DNA of 60,630 bases from Thermoplasmata archaeon (GTDB lineage Archaea; Thermoplasmatota; Thermoplasmata; Halarchaeoplasmatales; Halarchaeoplasmataceae), in the NCBI GenBank assembly GCA_003554965.1, contig PWHR01000029.1, positions 1-60,630 on the forward strand, in the 5' to 3' direction. Position 1 is the first letter of the stretch. Every line of letters begins with the position of its first letter. The notes under the pieces are model-generated. The model searched no databases and had not been told where the DNA came from. It worked only from the letters and a program-made list of their open reading frames with translations. The position numbers and the translations under genes are program-made. Below, piece after piece: positions 42,914 through 51,578 of the stretch.

Positions 42914-43525
42914 ATGGAAAATGACGATCGATCTCGAGATATATTTATCAAGGAACTTCCAGAGTTATCGACTGAGCCAGCTTCCTTAGGTCTCTTCGGG
43001 TTGGCAGTGGCCGTATTAGTATTGGGTGTAACATATATGGGTCTGGCAGATGCCACCGACAATGCACTTCTGATACCATGGGTTCTGTTTTTCGGTGCTA
43101 CCACACAATTTGTAGCTGGTTTGATGGAATTTAAGCGCAATAATATTTTTGGGGCTACAGTATTCACCTTCTTTTCCATGGCGATGTATTCCATAGCTTT
43201 GACTGCGATTATCAATGTCTTTACAGATGTGACAGTAGATACTAACCATTATGTCGCTGGTTTGATCGCGGTGTTGATATTTTTAATAATAGTTACATTC
43301 GCTTCGATGATGACTAATAAAGTCTTGTTTTCAATAGTGTTCGTCGTAGATCTAGCTATACCCTTTCTGATAACTTATTATCTATGGGACTATGGGGCTA
43401 CAATAGGAGGAATTCTTCTGCTCGTAACATCAGCACTTTCATTCTATGCTGCAGCTGCCGTATTATTGAACACGATGGCCGGAAAAGAAATTTTACCATT
43501 AGGCAGTCCCATCTGGGAACCATGA
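42914..43525 (+). CDS. Acetate/succinate permease family (GPR1/FUN34/SatP) protein
   Basis: 203 residues with six membrane helices. The signature ASLGLFGLAVAVLVLG (the NPAPLGL-like motif) opens helix 1, and FFGATTQFVAGLMEFKRNN with ATVFTFFSMAMYSIAL matches helices 2-3. SatP-type channels move acetate or succinate with protons; in this fermenter, acetate export or uptake is likely. Start ATG at 42914. Confidence 0.88.
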   Translation: MENDDRSRDIFIKELPELSTEPASLGLFGLAVAVLVLGVTYMGLADATDNALLIPWVLFFGATTQFVAGLMEFKRNNIFGATVFTFFSMAMYSIALTAIINVFTDVTVDTNHYVAGLIAVLIFLIIVTFASMMTNKVLFSIVFVVDLAIPFLITYYLWDYGATIGGILLLVTSALSFYAAAAVLLNTMAGKEILPLGSPIWEP

Positions 43526-43538
43526 AACGGGCCGGATA

Positions 43539-44102
43539 TCACTCTTCGAATTTATCTTTGTAGACGAACTCCTCTAAATTCTTCCTTTCCGGTCTCTGTT
43601 TTTCAATTTCTTTTTGCTCCTCACTCAGAATCTCGTTATCTTCCCACTCATCTGAATGCTTGCCAACATTTATCAGGGTTATGAGCCTGTATTCCTCTGG
43701 GATATTCAACAGTTCTTTCGCATCATCCTCGTCGAAGCCGGCGATAGGGTGTGCGACCAATCCTAGTTCAGTAGCCTTCAACTGCAAAAAGGCGGAGGCC
43801 ATCCCTGTATCGAAAAGATGATATTCCCTCTCTTGTACCTCGCAGTCGTCCTCCTTTTTACTGAAAACCGCTATTATCAAAGAAGCTTCCTGTGTCCACT
43901 CGTTACCCTGCATCATCACGTTTTCCATCTTATCCAATTTCTTTTTATCCTTTACGAAAACGAAATTCCAAGGTTGATTATTGAAGCAGGACGGGGAAAG
44001 CCGAGCCGCTTTAGCGAGTTTCTCGATGATCTCATCTGTGATCTCTACTTCCTCTAAAGCTCTAAAAGCTCTTCTTTTCTGCATCGCTTCATCCAATTCC
44101 AT
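43539..44102 (-). CDS. Nitroreductase family protein
   Basis: 187 residues with QKRRAFRALEEVEITDEIIE (FMN phosphate arginines), AARLSPSCFNNQPWNFVFVK and LKATELGLVAHPIAGFDEDD. It is an FMN-dependent NAD(P)H oxidoreductase. GAGGTG six bases ahead sets the ATG at 44102. It follows korB by 12 bases, so it may be the last gene of that operon. Confidence 0.85.
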   Translation of the reverse strand: MELDEAMQKRRAFRALEEVEITDEIIEKLAKAARLSPSCFNNQPWNFVFVKDKKKLDKMENVMMQGNEWTQEASLIIAVFSKKEDDCEVQEREYHLFDTGMASAFLQLKATELGLVAHPIAGFDEDDAKELLNIPEEYRLITLINVGKHSDEWEDNEILSEEQKEIEKQRPERKNLEEFVYKDKFEE

Positions 44103-44114
44103 ATCAAACACCTC

Positions 44115-44960
44115 TTATTTTCCTTCTATTAGGTCCTTCATCCGTTTAACTCTTTCCTCTTTGTCAATTCTATCTTTTACTGGGTTCCTCTCTGGATATA
44201 CTTTTTCGTGGAATACTGGTCTCTCTTTTTTATATAATACACCTATCGGCAGTTCCTCTTCCTTCAAGGCGAGTTTTCTAGCATCCTCCCTGTTTTCGGC
44301 GGGTTCTTCGAGTTCATAAACCGCCTCGTTGTATTTTTCATAAGTGTCGTTGAAAGTCACGCACGGTTGAAGCACGTCTACCAGAGAAAAACCTTTGTGC
44401 TCAACGGCTTCCACTATCAGGTCGGTTAAATGAGACATGTTTCCTGGATAACCTCTTGAAACGAAACTTCCGCCAGAAGAGAGCATGATCGTCAGAGGAT
44501 TTATGGGTTCATCTGGACTGCCTTTCGGAGTAGAAGGGCCTTTAAAACCTTCTTCACTGGTCGGGGATTTTTGTCCTGTGGTTAGTGCGTAGTTACCATT
44601 GTTATGGATTATCATCGTTATATCGGAATTCCTCTTGGCCGCATAGATCAGATGTGATAATCCTTCCCCGTAAGCATCTCCGTCACCACCGAATCCTATT
44701 ACTTCTAATTCAGGATTTGCAAATTTCATCCCTTGTATGGTCGCTATTTCCCTTCCATGTATAGAATAAAGGCCGCTCAGGTCCAGGTAATCGTATATCT
44801 TCGCGTGGCAGCCTATACCTGCTGAGATCAGAAGTTTTTCTTTTCCAAGCCCTCTATCCTCGAGCTTTTTGACCGCCTTCTTCACTGAATTCAAGATGCC
44901 AAAATTCCCGCATCCAGGACACCAAGTGTTCTCTGCCTCGGTACCTAGGTCTTCACTCAT
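44115..44960 (-). CDS. korB: 2-oxoacid:ferredoxin oxidoreductase, beta subunit
   Basis: A thiamine-diphosphate enzyme oxidising a 2-oxoacid (2-oxoglutarate or a branched-chain acid) to acyl-CoA with ferredoxin. 281 residues: WCPGCGNFGILNSVKKAVKK (cluster cysteines), SAGIGCHAKIYDYLD, HGREIATIQGMKFANPELEV and the ThDP motif GDGDAYGEGLSHLIYAAKRN with HNNGNYALTTGQKSPTS. It overlaps korA by four bases. No separate ferredoxin-like delta subunit is present, so this is the two-subunit type. Confidence 0.92.
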   Translation of the reverse strand: MSEDLGTEAENTWCPGCGNFGILNSVKKAVKKLEDRGLGKEKLLISAGIGCHAKIYDYLDLSGLYSIHGREIATIQGMKFANPELEVIGFGGDGDAYGEGLSHLIYAAKRNSDITMIIHNNGNYALTTGQKSPTSEEGFKGPSTPKGSPDEPINPLTIMLSSGGSFVSRGYPGNMSHLTDLIVEAVEHKGFSLVDVLQPCVTFNDTYEKYNEAVYELEEPAENREDARKLALKEEELPIGVLYKKERPVFHEKVYPERNPVKDRIDKEERVKRMKDLIEGK

Positions 44961-46624
44961 GATATCGCCTCCTTCAGATCGTCAGCTAATCGACTGGGTT
45001 CGAAAGCTCTTCCATCGTACTTCCTCAAAACCGTTTTCGGCTTTATACTGCACTTCTCTCTCAGGAGAGTAGCGAACTGGCCGGTCGAACTCTGCTCGAC
45101 CACGATGGCCTCTTCGTCCATATGATCCTCCAACTCCCAGACAGGGAAAGGTCTGAGATACCTTGGCTGGATTATCCTAGCATCTATATCTGCCAGTTTC
45201 AGCGCCTCCCTGACGCTCATAGTGGTGGAACCATAGGTGAATATGATCGGGCCTTTATCTCCAAATTTATTTACAGTTTCCTTTTCCTGGAGATCAAAGA
45301 TCAAAGTTTCGTTCTTCTCACGCCTTTTATCATGCATCTTTTTTATCTCTTTTGGATCTTCAGTAGTTATCCCTCTTTCATCGCTCTCGTAGCTATTCCA
45401 TTTTATTACCTCCTCTGATGGGGGAAACTTAAGAGGAGAGATACCATCGTCGGTCTTTTCATATCTTCCATATTCTCCTTCTTTTGAGGACGATTTTTTT
45501 GCTTCGGCCCATCCGTTTTCTGAAAGTTCTAGTGAAACATTCATCCTGCTTTCAGAGAGGTGTTTTTCAGTCAATAATATGGCAGGGGTTTGATACTTCC
45601 AGGAGAGTTCAAGCATCTCCCCTGAGAGGTAGAACGCCTCCTCAACACTTCCAGGTGATCCGACGATCAGAGGGAATTCGCCGTGCCCCTGATTTAGAGC
45701 GAAGTTCAGATCTCCTTGTTCGGTGTAAGTGGGCACTCCCGTGGAAGGTCCAGGTCTAGAACTGAGTACGAAGAGGACTGCTGACTCACTCATCCCAGCA
45801 AGTGATATGGCCTCTTCCATCAAAGCCATGCCTCCACCGCTGCTCCCTACCATGACCCTTGCTCCAGGTACGGTTCCACCTATCGCCATATTGGCGACCG
45901 CTATCTCGTTCTCTGGGTGGATAGGCATCACCTGTAATTCATCCTTATGAGAGGCGAAAAAGTGGAGTATAGAAGAGGCGGGAGTCATCGGGTAACCTAT
46001 GTAAATATCGAGGCCGGCAGAGTATGCACCTAACGAGATGGATTCATTACCACTCATCACTGGCATCTGCTCTTCCCCTTCATCGAGTTCGAATCTTTTA
46101 TCTATCTTTTCTTCTGCCTTCTCGTAGATCTTTTCAGCAAAAGAAAGATTCTCCTCCACACCTTTAGAGTACTCGTTTTTTACCTGATCTAAGAGTTCAT
46201 CTTTGTTCAGACCAATAACTACCGACAGTATGGATAGACCCGCTACACCTTTGATCAGATCAGGTTTAGTATAATCTTTTGCTATTTCACCTATGGGTAT
46301 TCCTATACCCTCTTCATCTTCAGTCTCTCCGGAATCATAAACCATGACTCCTTCATCAGCTAGATGTTCTTTATGTTTTTTGTAACTCCTATCGTCTATA
46401 TTGACCACTAGGTCACCTTTCTTATAATGACTGTATACTTTTTCTTTAGAAGTCGTTACCACTGAAAAGTTGTGTCCTCCTCTTATCAGGCTTTGATAAT
46501 CGTCCATCTGGAACGTTTTCCTACCCATCTTCGTAAAAAGGTTGCTCGCTGCTGTTCCGGCTTTTTTTACCCCCTCACCAGCTTTACCTCCTATAATATA
46601 TGTGAACTTGTCTTTTTTTCCCAT
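44957..46624 (-). CDS. korA: 2-oxoacid:ferredoxin oxidoreductase, fused gamma-alpha subunit
   Basis: 555 residues. Residues 1-180 are the gamma domain (GGKAGEGVKKAGTAASNLFT, QSLIRGGHNFSVV). The alpha pyrimidine-binding domain follows (SLGAYSAGLDIYIGYPMTPA, MALMEEAISLAGMSESAVLF, RPGPSTGVPTYTEQGDLNFA), with a C-terminal domain (RPFPVWELEDHMDEEAIVVE). The fused layout is typical of Kor/Vor two-subunit enzymes. It heads the operon with korB and perhaps the nitroreductase. Together with glutamate dehydrogenase it would oxidise amino-acid carbon skeletons. Confidence 0.92.
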   Translation of the reverse strand: MGKKDKFTYIIGGKAGEGVKKAGTAASNLFTKMGRKTFQMDDYQSLIRGGHNFSVVTTSKEKVYSHYKKGDLVVNIDDRSYKKHKEHLADEGVMVYDSGETEDEEGIGIPIGEIAKDYTKPDLIKGVAGLSILSVVIGLNKDELLDQVKNEYSKGVEENLSFAEKIYEKAEEKIDKRFELDEGEEQMPVMSGNESISLGAYSAGLDIYIGYPMTPASSILHFFASHKDELQVMPIHPENEIAVANMAIGGTVPGARVMVGSSGGGMALMEEAISLAGMSESAVLFVLSSRPGPSTGVPTYTEQGDLNFALNQGHGEFPLIVGSPGSVEEAFYLSGEMLELSWKYQTPAILLTEKHLSESRMNVSLELSENGWAEAKKSSSKEGEYGRYEKTDDGISPLKFPPSEEVIKWNSYESDERGITTEDPKEIKKMHDKRREKNETLIFDLQEKETVNKFGDKGPIIFTYGSTTMSVREALKLADIDARIIQPRYLRPFPVWELEDHMDEEAIVVEQSSTGQFATLLREKCSIKPKTVLRKYDGRAFEPSRLADDLKEAIS

Positions 46625-46739
46625 TTTATCATAACCCTAAATTAGTATTACATCTTTATATTTAGTATTAATCACTTCAAGTCGATATCTTAAACATATA
46701 AAAAGTTCAAAAGAAAAGGGTTTTGTTTAATACTGAGGG

Positions 46740-47267
46740 TCACTCGTTCTCTTGAGGCTTGATCGGGAAGATACTTCCCACGGGGCGCTGACCGAGTTCC
46801 TTATCCAGCATCATCAGTCCGCTGTAATCCTCTCCGATCATCTCTAGTTTTTCGACGATCTCTTCGGCGGATTCTTCCTCTTCCACCTGTTCCTCTATGA
46901 ACCACTGAAGCATCTGTATAGTCGGAAGATCGTTCTTCTCATCGGCTAAATCAACTAGATCAGCGATCATCTCCGTGACCTTCTGCTCGTGCTCGTAAAC
47001 GTCTTTGAATACCTCAAGAGGGGATCCCCACTCGCCTTTGGGTCTCTCTATCTCCTGAAGCTTTACTCGGCCGCCTCTGCTATCAACGTACTCATAGAGC
47101 CTCATGGCATGATTGAGCTCTTCAACGAACTGACCTCTCATCCAGTTTTCGAAACCGTCAAGTCCTCTTGAAGCGAACTCCGAAGCCATTGATAGGTAAA
47201 GATAACCAGAATAGATTTCAGCGTTTATCTGCTCGTTCAGTGCTTCCTCCATCTCTAGGTCCAACAT
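46740..47267 (-). CDS. ftnA: Ferritin
   Basis: An iron-storage protein that oxidises and holds iron in a 24-subunit cage. 175 residues: EEALNEQINAEIYSGYLYLS, GFENWMRGQFVEELNHAMRL (ferroxidase centre EExxH type), and WFIEEQVEEEESAEEIVEKL. All ferroxidase ligands are visible. It is last in the oxygen-defence island, nine bases after rubrerythrin. Confidence 0.93.
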   Translation of the reverse strand: MLDLEMEEALNEQINAEIYSGYLYLSMASEFASRGLDGFENWMRGQFVEELNHAMRLYEYVDSRGGRVKLQEIERPKGEWGSPLEVFKDVYEHEQKVTEMIADLVDLADEKNDLPTIQMLQWFIEEQVEEEESAEEIVEKLEMIGEDYSGLMMLDKELGQRPVGSIFPIKPQENE

Positions 47268-47276
47268 GATGATCCC

Positions 47277-47804
47277 TCATGCCTCAAATACTTTGAACTT
47301 GTCTGACGAGATACCACAAACAGGACAGTTCTCTGGAGGTTCTCCTTCCTTAGTGTAACCGCACTTGGGGCAGATAGAAATGTCTCCTAATTCTAGGTCC
47401 TCATCTTTTTCAGCTGCTTCTTTGGCTTCTTCGTACATCTTCTCGTGTATCTTCTCTGCTTCAAGGGCGTAATTGATGGAAGTTTTAGCGCCGTATTCTT
47501 CTTCGATCTCCGCTATCGCCCTATAAGCTGGATACATGCTGTTCACTTCAAAATTTTCACCGTCTATACCTTCCTGCAGATTCTTCACAGTATCGCCTAT
47601 ATTGCCTAGCTCTTCGAAATGGTTACCAGCATGGACTCTCTCCGCGTAAGCTATAGCTCTGAAGAGCCTAGCTATGTTCTCCTTACCTTCCTCTTTGGCT
47701 ACGTCACTGAAATGTAGATACCTCATGTGCGCCATAGACTCGCCTTGGAACGCCTCTTCTAAGGACTTTTTCGTCATATCGCCTAATTCTTCTTCATCCG
47801 TCAT
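47277..47804 (-). CDS. rbr: Rubrerythrin
   Basis: A peroxide-reducing diiron protein. 175 residues: diiron helices LEEAFQGESMAHMRYLHFSD and AERVHAGNHFEELG, then AIAEIEEEYGAKTSINYALE and EKIHEKMYEEA, and a C-terminal rubredoxin-like centre with CPKCGYTKEGEPPENCPVCG. Electrons come from NAD(P)H through rubredoxin, encoded 2 kb upstream in the same island. GGTGA five bases before the ATG at 47804 fixes the start; a GTG at 47813 is in frame but overlaps that site. Confidence 0.93.
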   Translation of the reverse strand: MTDEEELGDMTKKSLEEAFQGESMAHMRYLHFSDVAKEEGKENIARLFRAIAYAERVHAGNHFEELGNIGDTVKNLQEGIDGENFEVNSMYPAYRAIAEIEEEYGAKTSINYALEAEKIHEKMYEEAKEAAEKDEDLELGDISICPKCGYTKEGEPPENCPVCGISSDKFKVFEA

Positions 47805-47849
47805 TTTTTTCACCTAATATCAATATTGAGTATAAATAGAAAGGGATTT

Positions 47850-48518
47850 TTATGATTCTCTGTGGCACAACCACCAGTCGTAGCACTCGATCTCGCCTTT
47901 CTCTTCGGCCTCTTTTCTCTCCTTTATGGTCTCCACATCGCCTGCTGGAGGTAAGATCACATTATCGCCGATCAGTTCATTGTTCGGCCAATCAGCAGGG
48001 ATAGCGACTCCTTCTTTGTCTGATTTCTGGAATCCCTTGATCATCCTTACTATCTCATCTAGATTCCTACCGAGTTCAGCAGGATAGTAAAGGATAGCTC
48101 TTATCGTGGACTCAGGATCAACTATGAAAACAGCTCTCACAGTAGCGGTAGCTCCTGCAGAATGTATGAGACCGAGTTTGTCAGCGACCTTACCTGTTCC
48201 GTCAGCTATGATTGGAAATTCTATCTCCTCTCCCATCTCATCTTCTATCCATTCAGCCCATTTGAGGTGGCTGTGGACCTGATCGATGCTCAGACCTATC
48301 AGTTCCGTATCTAGCTCCTGAAACTCGTCATATTTTTTCTGGAATCCATAGAATTCAGTAGTACAAACTGGCGTAAAGTCTCCGGGATGGGAGAACAAGA
48401 TGAACCATCTATCTTCGAACTCATCCGGAAGCTGCAGTTCGCCGTGCGTCGTTTGTACGCTCATCTCTGGAAACTTGTCGCCTATCAAAGGCATTCCATC
48501 TTCTTTTTCTTTTTCCAT
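47850..48518 (-). CDS. Peroxiredoxin (Prx6/archaeal type)
   Basis: 222 residues: [20 protein letters not shown], then [20 protein letters not shown], with the peroxidatic cysteine in [26 protein letters not shown] and [20 protein letters not shown] match archaeal Prx6-like enzymes, which also carry C-terminal cysteines (here [11 protein letters not shown]). It removes H2O2. AGGAGG overlaps an upstream in-frame ATG, so the second ATG at 48518 is the better start. Confidence 0.93.
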   Translation of the reverse strand: MEKEKEDGMPLIGDKFPEMSVQTTHGELQLPDEFEDRWFILFSHPGDFTPVCTTEFYGFQKKYDEFQELDTELIGLSIDQVHSHLKWAEWIEDEMGEEIEFPIIADGTGKVADKLGLIHSAGATATVRAVFIVDPESTIRAILYYPAELGRNLDEIVRMIKGFQKSDKEGVAIPADWPNNELIGDNVILPPAGDVETIKERKEAEEKGEIECYDWWLCHRES

Positions 48519-48547
48519 TCTATCAAATCCTCCTATCATCTATTCTT

Positions 48548-48934
48548 TTATAGCTCTAATTTCTCTTCGTTCGTCCACAATCCGTGGATATTGCAGTATG
48601 AATTCGCTATCAGCGTACCCGCTTTCTCGGTTTTGAAAACACTAACCACTTCGGGTTCGCTGTATACGGTGCTTGTATCGGGTCCCTCGACCGATTCTCC
48701 GTGGGTGGTGAACTCGTATTTTCCTAACTGGTACGGATACTGCTCTCCTTCGGGCTTGAAGTACAGTTCGATCCATTTGATGTGATGTTCCGTCTCGTTG
48801 GGATGTGAGATCTCTTCTCTTCCCACCGATGCTTTCACTTTGAACTCCTCGCCTTCTTTCTCAACTTTGATCACTGGAACGTGCTTTTCTGTCTTCCAAT
48901 CGTCTTTTTGATACATGTCTTTTATCTCATCCAT
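48548..48934 (-). CDS. sor: Superoxide reductase (neelaredoxin/desulfoferrodoxin iron domain)
   Basis: It reduces superoxide to H2O2 at a [Fe(His)4Cys] site. 128 residues: KHVPVIKVEKEGEEFKVKAS, HPNETEHHIKWIELYFKPEG and CNIHGLW give the four histidines and the cysteine ligand. The glutamate loop before the first His (TEKHVP) is present. No N-terminal desulforedoxin domain. It sits beside the peroxidases that consume its H2O2. Confidence 0.93.
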   Translation of the reverse strand: MDEIKDMYQKDDWKTEKHVPVIKVEKEGEEFKVKASVGREEISHPNETEHHIKWIELYFKPEGEQYPYQLGKYEFTTHGESVEGPDTSTVYSEPEVVSVFKTEKAGTLIANSYCNIHGLWTNEEKLEL

Positions 48935-48961
48935 ATTTTTTACCTCCTATATTTTTCCTAT

Positions 48962-49432
48962 TCAATCTAATTCATCTAGTACAGCTCTAACGTCGGGAAC
49001 TTCTCCGATCGGATAAACCTTGGAAAAGATGACTTGCTGATCCTCATCTATCAATATGTTAGCTCTTTTAGAGAAACCTTTCTCCTTCATGAAGACCCCG
49101 TATTTTTTGGCTACTCCTCCGTGGGGCCAAAAATCCGATAATATTCTCAGTTCTTCCAGGTCTATATCTTCGGCCCAGAGCTTTTTTGAAGGCACTGGAT
49201 CTACACTTATCCCTATAGGGATGGTGTTGAATTCCTGAAAATTCTGCATATTTTTCTCAAGAGATTTCATCTGTTTAGCGCAGATGCTAGTCCCGGCTAG
49301 AGGATGGAATGAAAGGAGTACTTTCGTTTTCCCTTTGTAATCGCTAAGTGTGAACTCATCATTATGTTGGTCTTCAAGGGTGAAATCAGGTGCTTTTTCA
49401 CCGGGTTCTATTACCTCCGTTCTTTCTGACAT
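48962..49432 (-). CDS. Peroxiredoxin (BCP/AhpC-TSA type)
   Basis: 156 residues: GEKAPDFTLEDQHNDEFTLS, KTKVLLSFHPLAGTSICAKQ and PIGISVDPVPSKKLWAEDID. The peroxidatic cysteine is in TSICAKQ, where most relatives read FTPVCT, so the local context is unusual. The GGTGA in the end of the rubredoxin gene serves the ATG at 49432; the frame is open upstream but that part overlaps rubredoxin. Confidence 0.88.
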   Translation of the reverse strand: MSERTEVIEPGEKAPDFTLEDQHNDEFTLSDYKGKTKVLLSFHPLAGTSICAKQMKSLEKNMQNFQEFNTIPIGISVDPVPSKKLWAEDIDLEELRILSDFWPHGGVAKKYGVFMKEKGFSKRANILIDEDQQVIFSKVYPIGEVPDVRAVLDELD

Positions 49433-49439
49433 ATCACAT

Positions 49440-49604
49440 TCACCCCTCCATCTTCTCGAAATCCGATTTTGGCGCTCCACACACGGGACATAACCAATCA
49501 TCGGGCAGATCTTCAAATTTAGTTCCGGGCTCTATATCGCTGCTTTCATCGCCTTTTTCTTCATCGTATATGTAGCCACAAACAGTACATCTCCACTTTG
49601 CCAT
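49440..49604 (-). CDS. rd: Rubredoxin
   Basis: A 54-residue one-iron electron carrier: [16 protein letters not shown] and [17 protein letters not shown] supply the four cysteines as CxxCGY and CPVCG. The [11 protein letters not shown] stretch is classic. GGTGTGAGATATGG just before the ATG contains a ribosome binding site. It probably feeds electrons to rubrerythrin, superoxide reductase and FprA. It overlaps none of its neighbours; the next gene starts eight bases after its stop. Confidence 0.95.
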   Translation of the reverse strand: MAKWRCTVCGYIYDEEKGDESSDIEPGTKFEDLPDDWLCPVCGAPKSDFEKMEG

Positions 49605-49622
49605 ATCTCACACCTTTTTTGT

Positions 49623-50135
49623 TCAAGGTCCACGATGCATGCCAGGATGATATTCATCGAACTCTTCGAATTCGCTCATCCGTTCTTTTTCCTCTTTCAA
49701 TATCTCGTAGTGGTTCTGCTCCATGCCTGCAAGGTACTTGAGTAATTTCTTGGGGTTCTTCTCCAAACCATCATCGTCAGCCTTATCGGCCATCTTCAGG
49801 TAGAACTCCTTGGAAGCTACTTCGGCATCCATGGCCTGTTTTATGATTTCGCTCTCGTCCATGTCGTCACCGTATCTTATGTAAGGGAGCGGCACGGGGG
49901 TCTCCTCTAGCAGTTCTATATCCTTTTCTGATGTCACATTTTTATAGAGGTCTCTTAGAAATCCTTCATGTTTCCCTTCCTCTCCGGCCAAGAACTCAAA
50001 TCTGTCAGCCACTATAAAACTGTCCACCCTGTTCGCCATATGCTCGTAAACTTCTTTAGCGTTGATCTCCGCCTTAACAGCACCTTTGAGCATCTCCTCA
50101 AAACTTAGATCTTCTATATCTTCATCTTCTACCAT
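49623..50135 (-). CDS. Ferritin-like/rubrerythrin-type diiron protein
   Basis: 170 residues of four helices with two pairs of diiron ligands: GAVKAEINAKEVYEHMANRV, FLAGEEGKHEGFLRDLYKNV, MDAEVASKEFYLKMADKA and LAGMEQNHYEILKEEKERMS. It lacks the rubredoxin domain, as in many archaeal rubrerythrin-fold proteins. GGAGG precedes the ATG at 50135. Near the front of the oxygen-defence operon. Confidence 0.85.
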   Translation of the reverse strand: MVEDEDIEDLSFEEMLKGAVKAEINAKEVYEHMANRVDSFIVADRFEFLAGEEGKHEGFLRDLYKNVTSEKDIELLEETPVPLPYIRYGDDMDESEIIKQAMDAEVASKEFYLKMADKADDDGLEKNPKKLLKYLAGMEQNHYEILKEEKERMSEFEEFDEYHPGMHRGP

Positions 50136-50314
50136 ATTTTCATTCCTCCATTTGTAATCTTATTTCTATCTTTATCTTCGCCTTTCCCGACATCCGGTAA
50201 TACTTTTTCTTTGTTATTAATCTTATCGTCGATTCTAGTTTTACCTGATTTTGATGAGGTGTTGCAAGTTCTTTCTTCAAATTTTTTATCTGTAGGTTCG
50301 TTCATATCGGACAT
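50129..50314 (-). CDS. Possible 61-residue leading small protein of the oxygen-defence operon
   Basis: A charged, Lys/Asp/Asn-rich sequence (MSDMNEPTDKKFEERTCNTS...) with no known family, ending seven bases inside the next gene. In its favour, the ATG lies about 12 bases after the transcript start predicted from the TATA box at 50347-50356. Against it, composition is plain and it may just be leader RNA. Treated as tentative. Confidence 0.35.
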   Translation of the reverse strand: MSDMNEPTDKKFEERTCNTSSKSGKTRIDDKINNKEKVLPDVGKGEDKDRNKITNGGMKIW

Positions 50315-50344
50315 CTCGATTTCGTTATAACGTCCTAATAAGTA

Positions 50345-50357
50345 CGATATATATTAA
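50345..50357 (-). promoter_or_regulatory. TATA box of the oxygen-defence operon
   Basis: Read on the minus strand this is TTAATATATATCG, a strong archaeal TATA element. It predicts transcription from about 50326, leading into the 61-residue frame and then the rubrerythrin-fold gene at 50135. The Lrp-type gene starts 80 bases away in the other direction, so the 122-base gap is a shared control region. Confidence 0.55.
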
Positions 50358-50436
50358 TTTTTCCTTCGATTATTGATTTTTTATTTCTTAATAACGGAAA
50401 AAGACTAAATAAAAGAGCAACATTATTAACGATTAG

Positions 50437-50868
50437 ATGGAGAAAATAGACGATAAAGGCAAAAAAATACTTGAAATTCTGAAAGAGGATTCTAGAACTC
50501 CTTATACAGAGATAGCTAAAGAGGTAGGCGTAAGTGAAGCTACTGTTAGAAAAAGGATAGGTAAAATGAAAGAAAAGGGGGTCATAGATAGATTCACTAT
50601 AAAGTTAGATCCTTCCAGCCTAGGATTCGATATGGTGACTCTACTTGGATTGGACGTAGAACCGGAACACTTTTTGGACGCCATAGAAGAGATGAGGGAG
50701 ATAAAAGAAGTTAAATGGGTGGCGAAATCCACAGGAGATCATATGATCATGTCCGAGATATGGACAGAAGATGGAGATCACCTATCCGAATTGATGACTG
50801 AAAAGATAACCAAGATCGAGGGTGTTAGAGATCTTTGCCCCGCGATACTCCTAGAAAAGATACAATGA
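50437..50868 (+). CDS. Lrp/AsnC family transcription regulator
   Basis: 143 residues: winged helix DDKGKKILEILKEDSRTPYT, then EIAKEVGVSEATVRKRIGKM (recognition helix), then the RAM-type domain (DMVTLLGLDVEPEHFLDAIE, WVAKSTGDHMIMSEI, RDLCPAILLEKIQ). It binds DNA as an oligomer and senses amino acids or similar ligands. It is divergent from the oxygen-defence operon and its stop overlaps the SfsA start (ATGA). Confidence 0.88.
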   Translation: MEKIDDKGKKILEILKEDSRTPYTEIAKEVGVSEATVRKRIGKMKEKGVIDRFTIKLDPSSLGFDMVTLLGLDVEPEHFLDAIEEMREIKEVKWVAKSTGDHMIMSEIWTEDGDHLSELMTEKITKIEGVRDLCPAILLEKIQ

Positions 50869-51578
50869 GAGACAAACTTTTGGAAGTACCGAGTGACGCT
50901 GAAGGTACCTTTTTGGAGAGGAAGAACCGCTTTTTAGGTATCGTAGAGGTGGATGGAAAAGAGGAAAAAGTTCACGTCAGAGATCCTGGTCGTTTAGAAG
51001 AGATACTCTATCCGGAAAACGATGTTTTGTTGGAAAAAGCAAAGAAGAAGGACAGAAAAACTGATTGGACTCTTCTAGCAGGAAAGGTCAATGAGAACTG
51101 GATCTTCGTGAACTCCGGCTATCATAGAGAAATCGCTGAAAACATACTTAATATGCCGGAGTTGAGTCCTTTTGGAGAAATAAAAGGTTACGAAGCCGAG
51201 AAAAAATTGGGTGAGAGCAGGATCGACTTTTTGCTTGAAAAGGAAGAGGAAAAGATCTGGCTCGAAGTCAAAGGATGTACATTGGCCCAAGACAATATCG
51301 CTTTATTCCCCGATGCTCCCACCGAACGCGGAAGAAGACATGTGGATGAGTTGATTAAAGCCTTGGAAGAGGGTTTTGAGGCGTCTCTACTTTTTCTCGT
51401 CTTCAGACCGGGCGCGAGATGCTTTGCACCTCATGAAGAACAGGATCCAGAATTCTCTAAAGTTTTTAGAGAAGCTCAGAAAGCGGGCGTGGACGTCCAC
51501 GCACTTAAACTGAGATATGATGGCGGCGCTGTTTATTATTTAAAAGAAATCCCGATCTGTGAGGTGTATAAAGTATGA
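50865..51578 (+). CDS. sfsA: SfsA family protein
   Basis: 237 residues: TFLERKNRFLGIVEVDGKEE, VHVRDPGRLEEILYPENDVL, RIDFLLEKEEEKIWLEVKGC (the nuclease-like ExK core) and FPDAPTERGRRHVDELIKAL. SfsA proteins have a restriction-endonuclease-like fold and are regarded as nucleic-acid nucleases or binders. The usual frame continues to 50835, but the ATGA overlap with the Lrp gene fixes the start at 50865. Confidence 0.92.
   Translation: MRDKLLEVPSDAEGTFLERKNRFLGIVEVDGKEEKVHVRDPGRLEEILYPENDVLLEKAKKKDRKTDWTLLAGKVNENWIFVNSGYHREIAENILNMPELSPFGEIKGYEAEKKLGESRIDFLLEKEEEKIWLEVKGCTLAQDNIALFPDAPTERGRRHVDELIKALEEGFEASLLFLVFRPGARCFAPHEEQDPEFSKVFREAQKAGVDVHALKLRYDGGAVYYLKEIPICEVYKV

Noticed and set aside
42718-43215. 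Minus-strand frame opposite the Nudix and SatP genes
   Set aside because: Antisense to two well-supported genes.
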